DNA of 7,003 nucleotides from an uncultured Campylobacter sp. Lineage in GTDB: Bacteria; Campylobacterota; Campylobacteria; Campylobacterales; Campylobacteraceae. The notes under the pieces were generated by a model. That model was not told the DNA's origin, did no database searches, and saw only the letters and a program-made list of their open reading frames with translations. The stretch lies in the NCBI RefSeq assembly GCF_938040115.1, contig NZ_CALHXD010000314.1:1-7003 (forward strand). The letters are read 5' to 3'. Shown in pieces: positions 1-6,432 of the stretch (positions within the stretch are counted from its first letter, which is position 1; the number at the start of each line of letters is the position of its first letter). A program made the translations under genes and the position numbers.

Positions 1-144
1 TATGAAGTTTTAATCAAAAAACTTTAATTTTATTAATTAGTTTTATCTCTTATCTACTTTCCAGAGAAAGCCTGATAAAAGATTGGCTCAATCGATCACT
101 TGTTTAGATTTCAAAGATTGACTAATTAGTTTAACAGTGTTAAA

Positions 145-178
145 TTAAAAAACTCACTTTCTGTGAAGCGGAAAGTGA
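145..178 (-). terminator. Rho-independent terminator, distal copy
   Basis: A 10-bp stem pairs TCACTTTCTG (154-163) with CGGAAAGTGA (169-178), with one G-T wobble and a five-base TGAAG loop. Read on the minus strand the hairpin is followed at once by G and six T (147-152), then AATTTA: the standard layout of an intrinsic terminator. It lies about 55 bases past the stop of the last gene of the minus-strand operon and would catch read-through from the first hairpin. Confidence 0.75.
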
Positions 179-185
179 AGTATAT

Positions 186-226
186 AGAAAACATGCTTAA
201 ACAAACATAAAATTTGTCTAAGCATG
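186..226 (-). terminator. Hairpin terminator directly after the DUF945 gene
   Basis: CATGCTTAAACAAA (192-205) pairs with TTTGTCTAAGCATG (213-226): 14 positions with a single mismatch and a seven-base loop. On the minus strand the stem begins seven bases after the TAA of the DUF945 gene and is followed by TTTTC, a short T-run. It is probably the primary terminator of the five-gene operon. The plus-strand side is also followed by AATTTTATT, so it could work weakly in both directions. Confidence 0.6.
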
Positions 227-233
227 CTAAATT

Positions 234-1547
234 TTATTGAAAAAGAGATTTTAGAGATAAATTTTCGTTAAAGATCAAATCCTGCGTTCTTTTATTATAC
301 TTAAAGATAGTTACGTATTTGCCGCCGTTCTCTTTAAATAGTCCGCCATTTACGAGCATAGCATCTATCCCCTCTTTTTCCTCACCACTACCAAATACAA
401 ACCCACCAGGCGTCGTATCAAGCTCGATTTTACCGCTAAAATTTATAGCAGTCGGGATATTTTCGAGCAGATTTTGAGTATCTATGCCGTCCGGATCGAT
501 AGAAATCTCAAAATTTGAGACATAACTCTTACCTGCCGCATTTTTAAAATTTAAATTGTCAAATGTAAGTTTCGGCGCTCTTTTTATAAATTTATCAAGC
601 GCTTGCATTATCGCCGCAAGCTGAGCTTCAGGCTCTCCCTTTGCATTAATAATATCCTCAAACGCACCTTTATCTAAATTTGCAAATTTCGTTTTGATCA
701 AAAAGTCTTTAAATTCATATTTTCCATATTTTATCTTCTCTATCGTGCTCGTATCATCCTGCGTTAGAGTATCGCTTAGCACGGTTAGCTTGGAGTTGCT
801 CGTTATCTTTCCGATTTGCAGAGCCTCGGCACCCGAAATCACGTCTATGCCACCAAGCTCAAATTTATAGGTGCTATTTACGAGCGCTTTAGAGATCATT
901 TTTGGCTCGATCGGAGTTTCGTACTTCACGTCATAGTCGATATTTTTTATCTTTATAGCGACGCCTTGTTTGCTAGCAAAATCGATAAAGTCGTTTACAA
1001 AAGTGGCTCCGGTTATTTTCTTTTCGCCGTTTAAATCAAAATTTAAAAACGATTTAGCGAGATTTAGCTTATTGCCATCTTGTTCTTTTTGCACTCCGAC
1101 TAGTTCAAAGACAAATTTTTTATCTCCGCCCGAAGCGCCGTCGGCGTGAAATTTGATAGGTCTTGTCGTATCAAATATCTCTTTGATGAAATTTTTATAC
1201 GGATCGTTTAAAAACTCGGCATCGCCCGCCACCTCAAATTTACCTAGCAAACTGTCAAAGCCGTGCGATATATTCATGTCGATTTTTATCGCCAGATCCT
1301 CGGGCGCGCCGTACTCTTCGCCAAGAGAAATGATCTCGTTTATGTAACCTTTAGACAAAACTACGTCATAGTTTGCGTGCGACTTTAGCAGACCGCCCTC
1401 AAATACGCTGTTTTTGACCTCCATACCGTTTGCTTTGATTAGATTCAAAGCCTCGTTATATTTTTCCTCCACCTTGTTTGCGTTAAATTTTAGCCCGCCA
1501 AAAACCACGCCGGCTATAATCACCAATACAATGAGTAACTTTTTCAT
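234..1547 (-). CDS. DUF945 (YdgA-like) membrane-anchored protein
   Basis: The 437-residue protein starts MKKLLIVLVIIAGVVFGG, a single N-terminal hydrophobic segment at about residues 3-18 that acts as an uncleaved anchor or signal peptide. The rest is soluble and presumably periplasmic. The body is a long series of beta-rich segments typical of the DUF945/YdgA family (for example the FEGGLLKSHANYDV region near residue 50, and repeated 'NFDLNGEKK' and 'FSGKIELD' type strands). The molecular function of this family is not established. The ATG at 1547 is preferred over upstream in-frame starts because AAGGAAGG (1560-1553) lies five bases before it, the hydrophobic segment begins there, and the extra 37 residues of a longer version would lie inside the DedA gene. 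Its ATG overlaps the TGA of the DedA gene as ATGA, indicating translational coupling. It is the last gene of the operon and is followed by two hairpins. Confidence 0.85.
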   Translation of the reverse strand: MKKLLIVLVIIAGVVFGGLKFNANKVEEKYNEALNLIKANGMEVKNSVFEGGLLKSHANYDVVLSKGYINEIISLGEEYGAPEDLAIKIDMNISHGFDSLLGKFEVAGDAEFLNDPYKNFIKEIFDTTRPIKFHADGASGGDKKFVFELVGVQKEQDGNKLNLAKSFLNFDLNGEKKITGATFVNDFIDFASKQGVAIKIKNIDYDVKYETPIEPKMISKALVNSTYKFELGGIDVISGAEALQIGKITSNSKLTVLSDTLTQDDTSTIEKIKYGKYEFKDFLIKTKFANLDKGAFEDIINAKGEPEAQLAAIMQALDKFIKRAPKLTFDNLNFKNAAGKSYVSNFEISIDPDGIDTQNLLENIPTAINFSGKIELDTTPGGFVFGSGEEKEGIDAMLVNGGLFKENGGKYVTIFKYNKRTQDLIFNENLSLKSLFQ

Positions 1548-2116
1548 TCCGACCTTCCTTTCTTTTTTGTTGCTTGTTGTAGATATACCCAGATGAGAGT
1601 CAGTAGCGAAAGCATCGCAACCGGCATCAGCCAGCCGTTTTCGCCCATAAAATCCCACGCTCGCTCAAACGCCTCGCCCGCCCAAAAGCTGCCTAGCCCG
1701 AGCAAAACTGCCCAAGCTACCGCGCTAACAACGTTTATGACGCTAAATTTAGCAAACGAATACTTCGTAAGCCCGATAGCAAGCGGGATAAGAGTCTTTA
1801 GTCCGTAGATAAATTTTTTGAAAAATATTATTTTATTTCCGTGCTGCTTGAATAAAATTTGAGAGAAGGCAAGTTTGCGTTTGTGTTTAGCAAGATACGG
1901 CATCACGGCAGCGCGGTTATATCTACTGACGTAAAAAAGCAAAGTATCACCGATAGCATTGGCGGCAGCCGCCAGCACGATACTCACGGTTATGTCCATC
2001 TTGCCTAGATGAGCTAGCACGCCGGCTGCGATGATAGCAACCATGCCTCCTCCAAGCGAATATAAAAACACTATCACGTACCCGTAGGTTGATAGCGAGG
2101 TTAGCATCTCTTGCAA
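1544..2116 (-). CDS. DedA/VTT-family inner-membrane protein
   Basis: The 190-residue polytopic membrane protein has hydrophobic segments at about residues 12-35, 43-64, 103-117, 122-147 and 161-180. The family order is recognisable: a glycine-rich re-entrant stretch (LGGGMVAIIAAGVLAHLG, 21-38), the conserved IGD followed by a Tyr-Arg segment (55-68), then KFIYGLKTLIPLAIG (101-115), which corresponds to the 'GRF.P..R...P...G' signature. DedA proteins are thought to move phospholipids or undecaprenyl phosphate across the membrane, or to help maintain proton motive force. Here both signature arginines are lysine (K101, K107) and the acidic residue usually found in the first re-entrant stretch is absent, so this is a divergent member. 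The start is taken as TTG at 2116 because AAAGG lies six bases upstream; ATG at 2107 is an alternative three codons in. The gene begins nine bases after the SYLF gene and overlaps the next gene by four. Confidence 0.85.
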   Translation of the reverse strand: MQEMLTSLSTYGYVIVFLYSLGGGMVAIIAAGVLAHLGKMDITVSIVLAAAANAIGDTLLFYVSRYNRAAVMPYLAKHKRKLAFSQILFKQHGNKIIFFKKFIYGLKTLIPLAIGLTKYSFAKFSVINVVSAVAWAVLLGLGSFWAGEAFERAWDFMGENGWLMPVAMLSLLTLIWVYLQQATKKKGRSE

Positions 2117-2127
2117 ATTCGGCCTTT
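2114..2127 (-). promoter_or_regulatory. Ribosome binding site deciding a TTG start
   Basis: On the minus strand AAAGG (2127-2123) is followed by six bases and TTG (2116-2114). The next ATG (2107) would have a 15-base spacing, too long for this site. The site overlaps the TAA stop of the SYLF gene, which suggests re-initiation by ribosomes finishing that gene. Confidence 0.55.
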
Positions 2128-2716
2128 AGTATTTTGAGATAGCGCTCATTAGCGCGTTATATCCATAGCTATCCATCCTTAAAGGCGCGTCATTAGTTTT
2201 AGCTAGCACCGCTCCGCCAAAGCTCGCCCCCGCAAAAAACCCGTCGTTGTCCGTATATGCGTAGATATCGCTCGTAAAGCTAAAATCGCTCACTTTTCCG
2301 TAAAATTTACCCGTATCGGCAAATGCAAACGATGCGTCGGCGTTTATCGTGATTTTAGCGTCTTTTATATCGGCTACGAGGCTATCTTTTAGGATAAATA
2401 ACACAAGCGAGCTATTTTCGTAGCCTACTTGCAACCCGATACTGCCGCCGCTAATGTCTACGACCATCATTTCGCTGGGTGCATACGGGTTTCCAACAAG
2501 CATCACGCCCTTGCCATGCATACCGCCCAGCACGAAGCCGACTTTAGTAATGCTCGGAAAAACGACGACCGCTTTTGCGTTTTGAAGCAAAGCCTTAACC
2601 GGCGCGTCTGCGTTTTTACGCATTGTCGTCGTAAAAGAATTTGAAGCGTTTAGCACGAGCTCATCGTTTGCCACTAGAGCCAAAACGCAAAAAATCGCTA
2701 GTAAAATTTTTCTCAT
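2126..2716 (-). CDS. Secreted SYLF/Ysc84 lipid-binding-domain protein
   Basis: The 196-residue protein has a Sec signal peptide (MRKILLAIFCVLALVA, probable cleavage after residue 16). A complete SYLF (Ysc84) domain follows: 'KAVVVFPSITKVGFVLGG' (48-65) with 'GKGVM' (68-72), the glycine-rich core 'GGSIGLQVGYE' (90-100), and a C-terminal 'DGFFAGASFGGAVL' block (158-171). In eukaryotes SYLF domains bind phosphoinositides and actin; in bacteria they are small envelope proteins of uncertain role, with lipid binding as the favoured idea. Cys10 lies within the hydrophobic core and does not form a convincing lipobox, so I expect a free periplasmic protein. The ATG has AGG six bases upstream. The gene follows rny after 18 bases and precedes the DedA gene by nine, so co-transcription is likely. 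Confidence 0.88.
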   Translation of the reverse strand: MRKILLAIFCVLALVANDELVLNASNSFTTTMRKNADAPVKALLQNAKAVVVFPSITKVGFVLGGMHGKGVMLVGNPYAPSEMMVVDISGGSIGLQVGYENSSLVLFILKDSLVADIKDAKITINADASFAFADTGKFYGKVSDFSFTSDIYAYTDNDGFFAGASFGGAVLAKTNDAPLRMDSYGYNALMSAISKY

Positions 2717-2734
2717 TTTCTACCTAAATTTGAC

Positions 2735-4288
2735 CTATTTCGCCATTTCTATAGCTCTAGTTTCGCGAATCACGTTTACTTTGATCTCGCCCGGATACTG
2801 CACCTTACTCTCGATCTCTGCGGCGATTTCTTTAGCTACGAGCACCGCTTCGTCGTCGTTGATGAGCTTGGCGTTTGCGATGACGCGGATCTCGCGGCCC
2901 GCGTTTATCGCATAGGCTTGCTTGATGCCTTCTTTACTTTTTGCGATGTTTTCTATTTCTTCGACGCGTTTTAGGAAGCTCTCTAACACCTCTCTGCGCG
3001 CTCCGGGGCGAGCCGCGCTCAGAGCGTCCGCAGCGCAAACGGCGGCGCTTTCTACGCTTGTAGCCTCCTCGTGTCCGTGATGGGCGTAGATGGCGTTTAT
3101 GACGACCGGATGCTCTTTATAGCGTTTGCATATTTCAGCGCCCAGATCGACATGGCTACCCTCAAATTCATGTGTCAAAGCCTTGCCGATATCGTGCAGC
3201 AAGCCCGCTCTTTTGGCTAGCTTTTCGTCTCCGCCCGTTTCAGCGGCGATGATGCCGGCTAGATGGGCCACCTCAAGGCTGTGCGCGAGAGCGTTTTGTC
3301 CGTAGCTGGCTCTAAATTTTAGCTTACCGATTAGTTTCATTATCTCCGGATGGATTTTGCTAAGACCTAGGTCGATGACGATATTTTCACCTTCTTCCAG
3401 GATCGAGGCTTCAAATTCTTCACACACTTTTTTATGTAGATCCTCTATCCTCGCCGGCTGTATGCGGCCGTCTTGCACCAAAAGCTCTATCACGCGCGTC
3501 GCGATCGCCCTTCGGTAGAGGTTAAAGCTGCTTAGCGTGATAGCGTGCGGCATATCGTCGATGATGATATCTACGCCAAGAACCATTTCTAGGGTCTTGA
3601 TGTTGCGCCCTTCTTTGCCGATTATGCGGCCTTTTAGCTCGTCGTTTTTGATATCTACGACGTTTATCAGACGTTCGGCGGCAAATTCTCCCGCAAACCT
3701 CGACGTAGCCTGCGCCAAAATATAATTCACGCGTTTTTTAGCCTCGCGTTTAGCCTCTTCTTCGTGTTTTCGTACGATGTGAGCGATCTCGGCGCGGCTT
3801 TTTTCCTCTACTTTTTTTAGCACCTCTTCGCGCGCCTCTTCTTGCGTTAGGCCAGCGGCGTGCTCAAGCACCTTTAGCGCCTCTTGCAGTTTGGCTTGAT
3901 AGCTTGCCTTTAGTCCAATTCCTTCCTCGTAGACGCTTTTTGCTTCATTTCGGGATTTTTCTAGCTCCGCCTTGCTTTCGTTTAAAATTTCTTGCTCGTT
4001 TAGCAGAGTTTGCTCTTTTCTGCCGATCTCTTCAAATTTTTGAGTGTATTCTTTTTGGAGTTTTACGGTTTTGTCGTCGTATTTTTTCTTGGCTTCAAAT
4101 TCAGCCTCTTGGACTTGGATTTTAGCGTCTTTTAGCGTGCGCTCGGCCTCAAATTCTATCGCTTTAGCCTTTGCTTTAGCCTGCTCTAAAAATATATTGT
4201 AGTTAGCGTCGTTAATTTTTTTAGCGATGAGATAGCCTGCGCCAACGCCCGCCGCACCTGCTCCTAAGCCGATTAAAATATCTATCAT
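2735..4288 (-). CDS. rny: Ribonuclease Y
   Basis: This membrane-anchored endoribonuclease starts bulk mRNA decay in bacteria that lack or supplement RNase E. At 517 residues it matches the family length. The order is: N-terminal transmembrane helix with a Gly/Ala face (about 4-22); a long charged coiled coil rich in Lys, Glu and Ala (about 30-190); a KH RNA-binding domain with the GxxG loop 'GRIIGKEGRNI' (220-230); and an HD catalytic domain with H336, the metal-binding pair H365-D366 in 'LLHDIGKA' and 'HHGHE' (403-407). All key residues are intact. The ATG at 4288 has AGAGGA four bases upstream, and the protein opens directly with the membrane helix, as expected. The start lies inside the 3' end of the cyclo-ligase gene, so translation is probably coupled. 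Confidence 0.97.
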   Translation of the reverse strand: MIDILIGLGAGAAGVGAGYLIAKKINDANYNIFLEQAKAKAKAIEFEAERTLKDAKIQVQEAEFEAKKKYDDKTVKLQKEYTQKFEEIGRKEQTLLNEQEILNESKAELEKSRNEAKSVYEEGIGLKASYQAKLQEALKVLEHAAGLTQEEAREEVLKKVEEKSRAEIAHIVRKHEEEAKREAKKRVNYILAQATSRFAGEFAAERLINVVDIKNDELKGRIIGKEGRNIKTLEMVLGVDIIIDDMPHAITLSSFNLYRRAIATRVIELLVQDGRIQPARIEDLHKKVCEEFEASILEEGENIVIDLGLSKIHPEIMKLIGKLKFRASYGQNALAHSLEVAHLAGIIAAETGGDEKLAKRAGLLHDIGKALTHEFEGSHVDLGAEICKRYKEHPVVINAIYAHHGHEEATSVESAAVCAADALSAARPGARREVLESFLKRVEEIENIAKSKEGIKQAYAINAGREIRVIANAKLINDDEAVLVAKEIAAEIESKVQYPGEIKVNVIRETRAIEMAK

Positions 4289-4859
4289 AGATTCCTCTTT
4301 TTACGTAAATTTTGCTCGGGGTCAGGTAAAAATCACAAGTAACGTCGTGATCTTCGGATATGATTTCATTTGTAAAATTGTCTAAAATTTCAACGAATAT
4401 CAAGGTAGGTCGGTAAGGCAAATTTGCAAAAAATCTATCGTAAAAACCTTTTCCGTGCCCTATTCGCGCCATATTTCCGTCCACCCCGAGAGTCGGAACT
4501 ATAGCTACGTCTATACGCTTTTTAAATATCTTGGTACTTAGTGGCTCTTTTACGCCAAATTTCGTCCGAGATACAAGCGGTAGTCTGGATTTTACCATTT
4601 CTAAACTAATACCAAGCATAAACGGAACGAAAATTTCATAATTTTTGGCTAGCTCGCGTTTCAAAATATAAAAATTTGGCTCATAAGAAAGGGGATTAAA
4701 TATCAAAATCCGTTTCGCTTTAAGCTCGGTTAGCAAATTTAAAAGCGGCTTAAACATCTTATAGTGTTTCGCTCGCGCCGAAATTTGAACCTCTTTTTTC
4801 AAAACCCGTTTCGCGTCGCGCCTAAACTCTTCTTTTATCAAATTTAACGCTCGTTTCAT
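4221..4859 (-). CDS. 5-formyltetrahydrofolate cyclo-ligase
   Basis: The enzyme (EC 6.3.3.2, MTHFS family) converts 5-formyl-THF to 5,10-methenyl-THF using ATP, returning a storage or inhibitory folate to one-carbon metabolism in the cytoplasm. The 212-residue product has an N-terminal basic helix (MKRALNLIKEEFRRDAKR), 'FGVKEP' (101-106), the nucleotide/folate signature 'ARIGHGKGFYDRF' (131-143) and 'EDHDV' (169-173). The last 22 or so residues (Arg-rich, after about residue 190) are encoded within the first 68 bases of rny and look unlike a conserved tail; the core fold should end near 'DFYLTPSKIYVKRG'. The ATG at 4859 has only a weak upstream ribosome site. It is the first gene of the operon; the best promoter is the extended -10 at 4930-4938. 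Confidence 0.92.
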   Translation of the reverse strand: MKRALNLIKEEFRRDAKRVLKKEVQISARAKHYKMFKPLLNLLTELKAKRILIFNPLSYEPNFYILKRELAKNYEIFVPFMLGISLEMVKSRLPLVSRTKFGVKEPLSTKIFKKRIDVAIVPTLGVDGNMARIGHGKGFYDRFFANLPYRPTLIFVEILDNFTNEIISEDHDVTCDFYLTPSKIYVKRGIYDRYFNRLRSRCGGRWRRLSHR

Positions 4860-4867
4860 AAATTTTA

Positions 4868-4875
4868 TGTATAAT
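4868..4875 (+). promoter_or_regulatory. Promoter -10 box for the tlpA-ftsY operon
   Basis: A perfect TATAAT lies at 4870-4875, with TG immediately upstream (4868-4869; not the usual one-base gap of an extended -10). The expected transcription start is near 4882, giving a leader of about 30 bases with AGGA (4900-4903) eight bases before the ATG at 4912. No TTGACA-like -35 is visible, which is normal for Campylobacter sigma-70 promoters. Confidence 0.55.
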
Positions 4876-4911
4876 TCAAGCCTAAAATCAATCTTAGACA
4901 GGAATTATTAA

Positions 4912-5484
4912 ATGAAAATAAATCTTTTGATTATACCATTTTTGGCGCTATTTTTAAGCGGTTGCGACAATGAAAATAAAAGCGACGCAAACAAAACTAG
5001 CGACGCGACTCCAACAACAACTACGTCTGCTCCTAGCCAAAGCACAAGCATAGAGGCCCCTTTTGAGCTAACCCTTATGGACGAGAGCAAGATGACGCTG
5101 CAAAAATTTGACAAAGGCTTTAAAGTCGAGGGCAACGACGAGGCGATTTTGTTTAACTTTTTCGCCACTTGGTGTCCGCCGTGCAAGGCAGAAATCCCGC
5201 ATCTAAACAACCTAAGCGATAAATTTAAAGGCAAGCTAAAAATCGTAAGCGTACTTATGGAAGATAAATCAAAAGACGAAATAGACGCATTTATGAAGAA
5301 ATTTAAAATAAATTTCGGCATTAGCTACGGCGAAAACAACTTCCTCTTCGCAAAGGCTCTAGGCGGAGTCGTGGGCATCCCATACATGGTGCTTTATAAA
5401 CCAAACGGTGAATACGCCACGCACTACGTCGGACTCGTGCCAGAAGAGATGCTGGAAAGCGATATAAATAAGGTAATAAACTGA
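4912..5484 (+). CDS. TlpA-like thioredoxin-fold lipoprotein
   Basis: This is an envelope thiol-disulfide oxidoreductase of the TlpA/ResA type, usually keeping specific periplasmic thiols reduced (cytochrome c maturation, copper centres) or acting in oxidative defence. The 190-residue protein begins with a lipoprotein signal, lipobox LSGC with Cys18 as the lipidated residue. A low-complexity Thr/Ser/Asn/Asp linker follows (about 19-48), then the thioredoxin fold: 'NFFATWCPPC' with active-site Cys88 and Cys91, and the cis-proline at 'GIP' (155-157). Asp19 directly after the lipid-bearing Cys is the inner-membrane retention signal in E. coli; whether Campylobacter uses that rule is uncertain. 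The physiological substrate cannot be read from sequence. Its TGA overlaps the ftsY ATG (TGATG), so the two are coupled. It is transcribed divergently from the cyclo-ligase/rny operon. Confidence 0.92.
   Translation: MKINLLIIPFLALFLSGCDNENKSDANKTSDATPTTTTSAPSQSTSIEAPFELTLMDESKMTLQKFDKGFKVEGNDEAILFNFFATWCPPCKAEIPHLNNLSDKFKGKLKIVSVLMEDKSKDEIDAFMKKFKINFGISYGENNFLFAKALGGVVGIPYMVLYKPNGEYATHYVGLVPEEMLESDINKVIN
4930..4938 (-). promoter_or_regulatory. Extended -10 promoter for the cyclo-ligase/rny operon
   Basis: Read on the minus strand, TGGTATAAT is a perfect extended -10 (TGnTATAAT). The predicted start near 4923 gives a leader of about 64 bases before the cyclo-ligase ATG. The upstream minus-strand sequence has A-rich runs (CTTAAAAATAG, CCAAAAATGG) but no -35 hexamer. 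The box sits inside codons 7-9 of the tlpA-like gene, so the two divergent transcripts would overlap at their 5' ends. Confidence 0.6.
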
Positions 5485-6353
5485 TGTTTGGTTTTTTAAA
5501 AAATGGGCTTGATAAGACGCTCGCCGCGATCCGCTCGTCAAAACCGGCCGACAAAAAAATCTCAAAGGAAATTTTAGAAGAGATCCTGCTCGAAGCCGAC
5601 ATCGCCTACGAGATCGTCGAAGAAGTCCTCTACTACCTGCCGCCGCAAAACGAGGTCAAAAAAGACGACCTAAAGCGACTCTTAAATACCTACTTCATAT
5701 ACGAAAACGAGCGCGAAGTAAAAAGCGCAAAGCCTTTCGTGGAACTCATCTTGGGCGTAAACGGTGCAGGCAAGACGACCACGATCGCAAAGCTTGCGAA
5801 TTTATATAAAAACGAAGGCAAAAGCGTTATTTTAGGCGCTTGCGATACGTTTAGAGCAGGCGCCATCGAGCAGCTACGTCAGTGGGCGCAGAGAACTGGC
5901 GTGCCTATCGTCGCTACGCAACAAGGTCACGACCCGTCCGCGGTCGCCTTTGACGCGATAAGCTCGGCCGTGGCTAAAAACCTAGACAACGTCATCCTAG
6001 ATACCGCAGGTCGCCTGCAAAATCAAACAAATTTAGCCAATGAGTTAAGCAAGATCGTCCGCATCGCAGATAGAGCCTACGCAGGCGCGCCGCACCGCAA
6101 GATCCTAATCCTCGACGGCACGCAGGGCAACGCAGGCCTCGCTCAAGCAAAGGCCTTTAACGACATCGTGAGCCTTGACGGCGTCATCATCACCAAGCTT
6201 GACGGCACCCCAAAAGGCGGAGCGCTTTTTGGCGTCGCGCGCGAGCTGGAGCTGCCGATACTCTACATCGGCACCGGCGAGACGATGAACGATCTAGTCA
6301 AATTTGACCCGCATGATTTCGTAGATACTATCGTAGATGAAATTTATGCCTAA
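5484..6353 (+). CDS. ftsY: Signal recognition particle receptor FtsY
   Basis: FtsY is the SRP-family GTPase that docks ribosome-SRP complexes at the inner membrane for co-translational insertion. All GTPase elements are present in order: G1 'GVNGAGKTT' (91-99), G2 'DTFRAGA' (121-127), G3 'DTAGR' (173-177), G4 'TKLDG' (237-241) and the closing 'GTGE' (263-266). An N domain of about 80 residues precedes them. At 289 residues it lacks the long acidic A domain of E. coli FtsY and is an NG-only form starting 'MFGFLKNGLDKTL', a short amphipathic membrane-contacting helix. The usual 'LDATTGQNA' loop reads 'LDGTQGNAG' (210-218), which I take as lineage variation. The ATG overlaps the TGA of the preceding gene; AAGG lies about ten bases upstream. 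Dependence on the upstream gene for expression is likely. Confidence 0.97.
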   Translation: MFGFLKNGLDKTLAAIRSSKPADKKISKEILEEILLEADIAYEIVEEVLYYLPPQNEVKKDDLKRLLNTYFIYENEREVKSAKPFVELILGVNGAGKTTTIAKLANLYKNEGKSVILGACDTFRAGAIEQLRQWAQRTGVPIVATQQGHDPSAVAFDAISSAVAKNLDNVILDTAGRLQNQTNLANELSKIVRIADRAYAGAPHRKILILDGTQGNAGLAQAKAFNDIVSLDGVIITKLDGTPKGGALFGVARELELPILYIGTGETMNDLVKFDPHDFVDTIVDEIYA

Positions 6354-6380
6354 ATTTCGGGCGTAAATTTCATATTTTGT
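6339..6380 (+). terminator. Terminator-like hairpin at the end of ftsY
   Basis: GAAATTTATGCC (6339-6350) pairs with GGCGTAAATTTC (6360-6371): twelve positions with one T-G wobble and a nine-base loop. The ftsY stop codon TAA (6351-6353) lies in the loop. The stem is followed by ATATTTTGTTT, a moderately T-rich tail. This probably ends the tlpA-ftsY transcript and insulates the SUFU gene promoter downstream. The base of the stem is AT-rich, so termination may be partial. Confidence 0.6.
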
Positions 6381-6422
6381 TTGCTTACATTTGTAGCCTG
6401 TTTATTTTGCATTTATTTACCT

Positions 6423-6432
6423 CCCCCCCCCC
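6423..6432. repeat. C10 homopolymer tract, candidate phase-variation repeat
   Basis: Ten consecutive C follow ACCT and precede GAATTTAC. The surrounding intergenic DNA is otherwise strongly AT-rich, so the run is unlikely to be chance. Poly-C/G tracts of about this length slip frequently in Campylobacter and are its main contingency-locus repeat. The tract is not in any reading frame of the downstream gene (in-frame TAA at 6451-6453), so it would act on transcription. The exact number of C in a consensus sequence may reflect a mixed population. Confidence 0.9.

Larger units (their letters stand above)
1..233. other. AT-rich gene-free left edge
   Basis: No reading frame of useful length is present. 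All three plus frames entering from the left edge stop within the first 27 bases, so at most an eight-codon tail of an upstream gene could be here. The stretch contains two hairpins described separately (154-178 and 192-226), a perfect inverted repeat TTTAACA-G-TGTTAAA at 130-144, the palindrome ACTAATTAGT at 121-130, and the octamer AAAGATTG twice (78-85 and 113-120). On the minus strand the segment around 95-118 reads TCTTTGAAATCTAAACAA, which loosely resembles conserved leader or spacer sequence near rRNA genes in other bacteria. I cannot confirm that link. I see no tRNA or 5S rRNA. Confidence 0.6.

Noticed and set aside
81..93. Small hairpin GATTG-GCT-CAATC
   Set aside because: The stem is five pairs with a three-base loop and no T-run; too weak to call a terminator or RNA gene.
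1548..1658. 37-residue N-terminal extension of the DUF945 protein
   Set aside because: It lies inside the DedA gene in another frame, has no hydrophobic start, and the ATG at 1547 has a good ribosome site directly before a clear membrane anchor.
2426..2650. Plus-strand frames opposite the SYLF gene and rny
   Set aside because: These are antisense to genes with full domain signatures and lack ribosome sites or recognisable domains.
4908..5321. Minus-strand frame of 137 codons opposite the tlpA-like gene
   Set aside because: It is antisense to a lipoprotein with an intact lipobox and WCPPC motif; its product is a low-complexity Ser/Leu sequence of no recognisable family.
5321..5602. Minus-strand frames across the tlpA/ftsY junction
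   Set aside because: They overlap two well-supported genes on the other strand and show no family features.
6423..6432. Poly-C tract as a reading-frame switch
   Set aside because: An in-frame TAA at 6451-6453 separates the tract from the SUFU start at 6493, and no upstream start continues through the tract into that gene.
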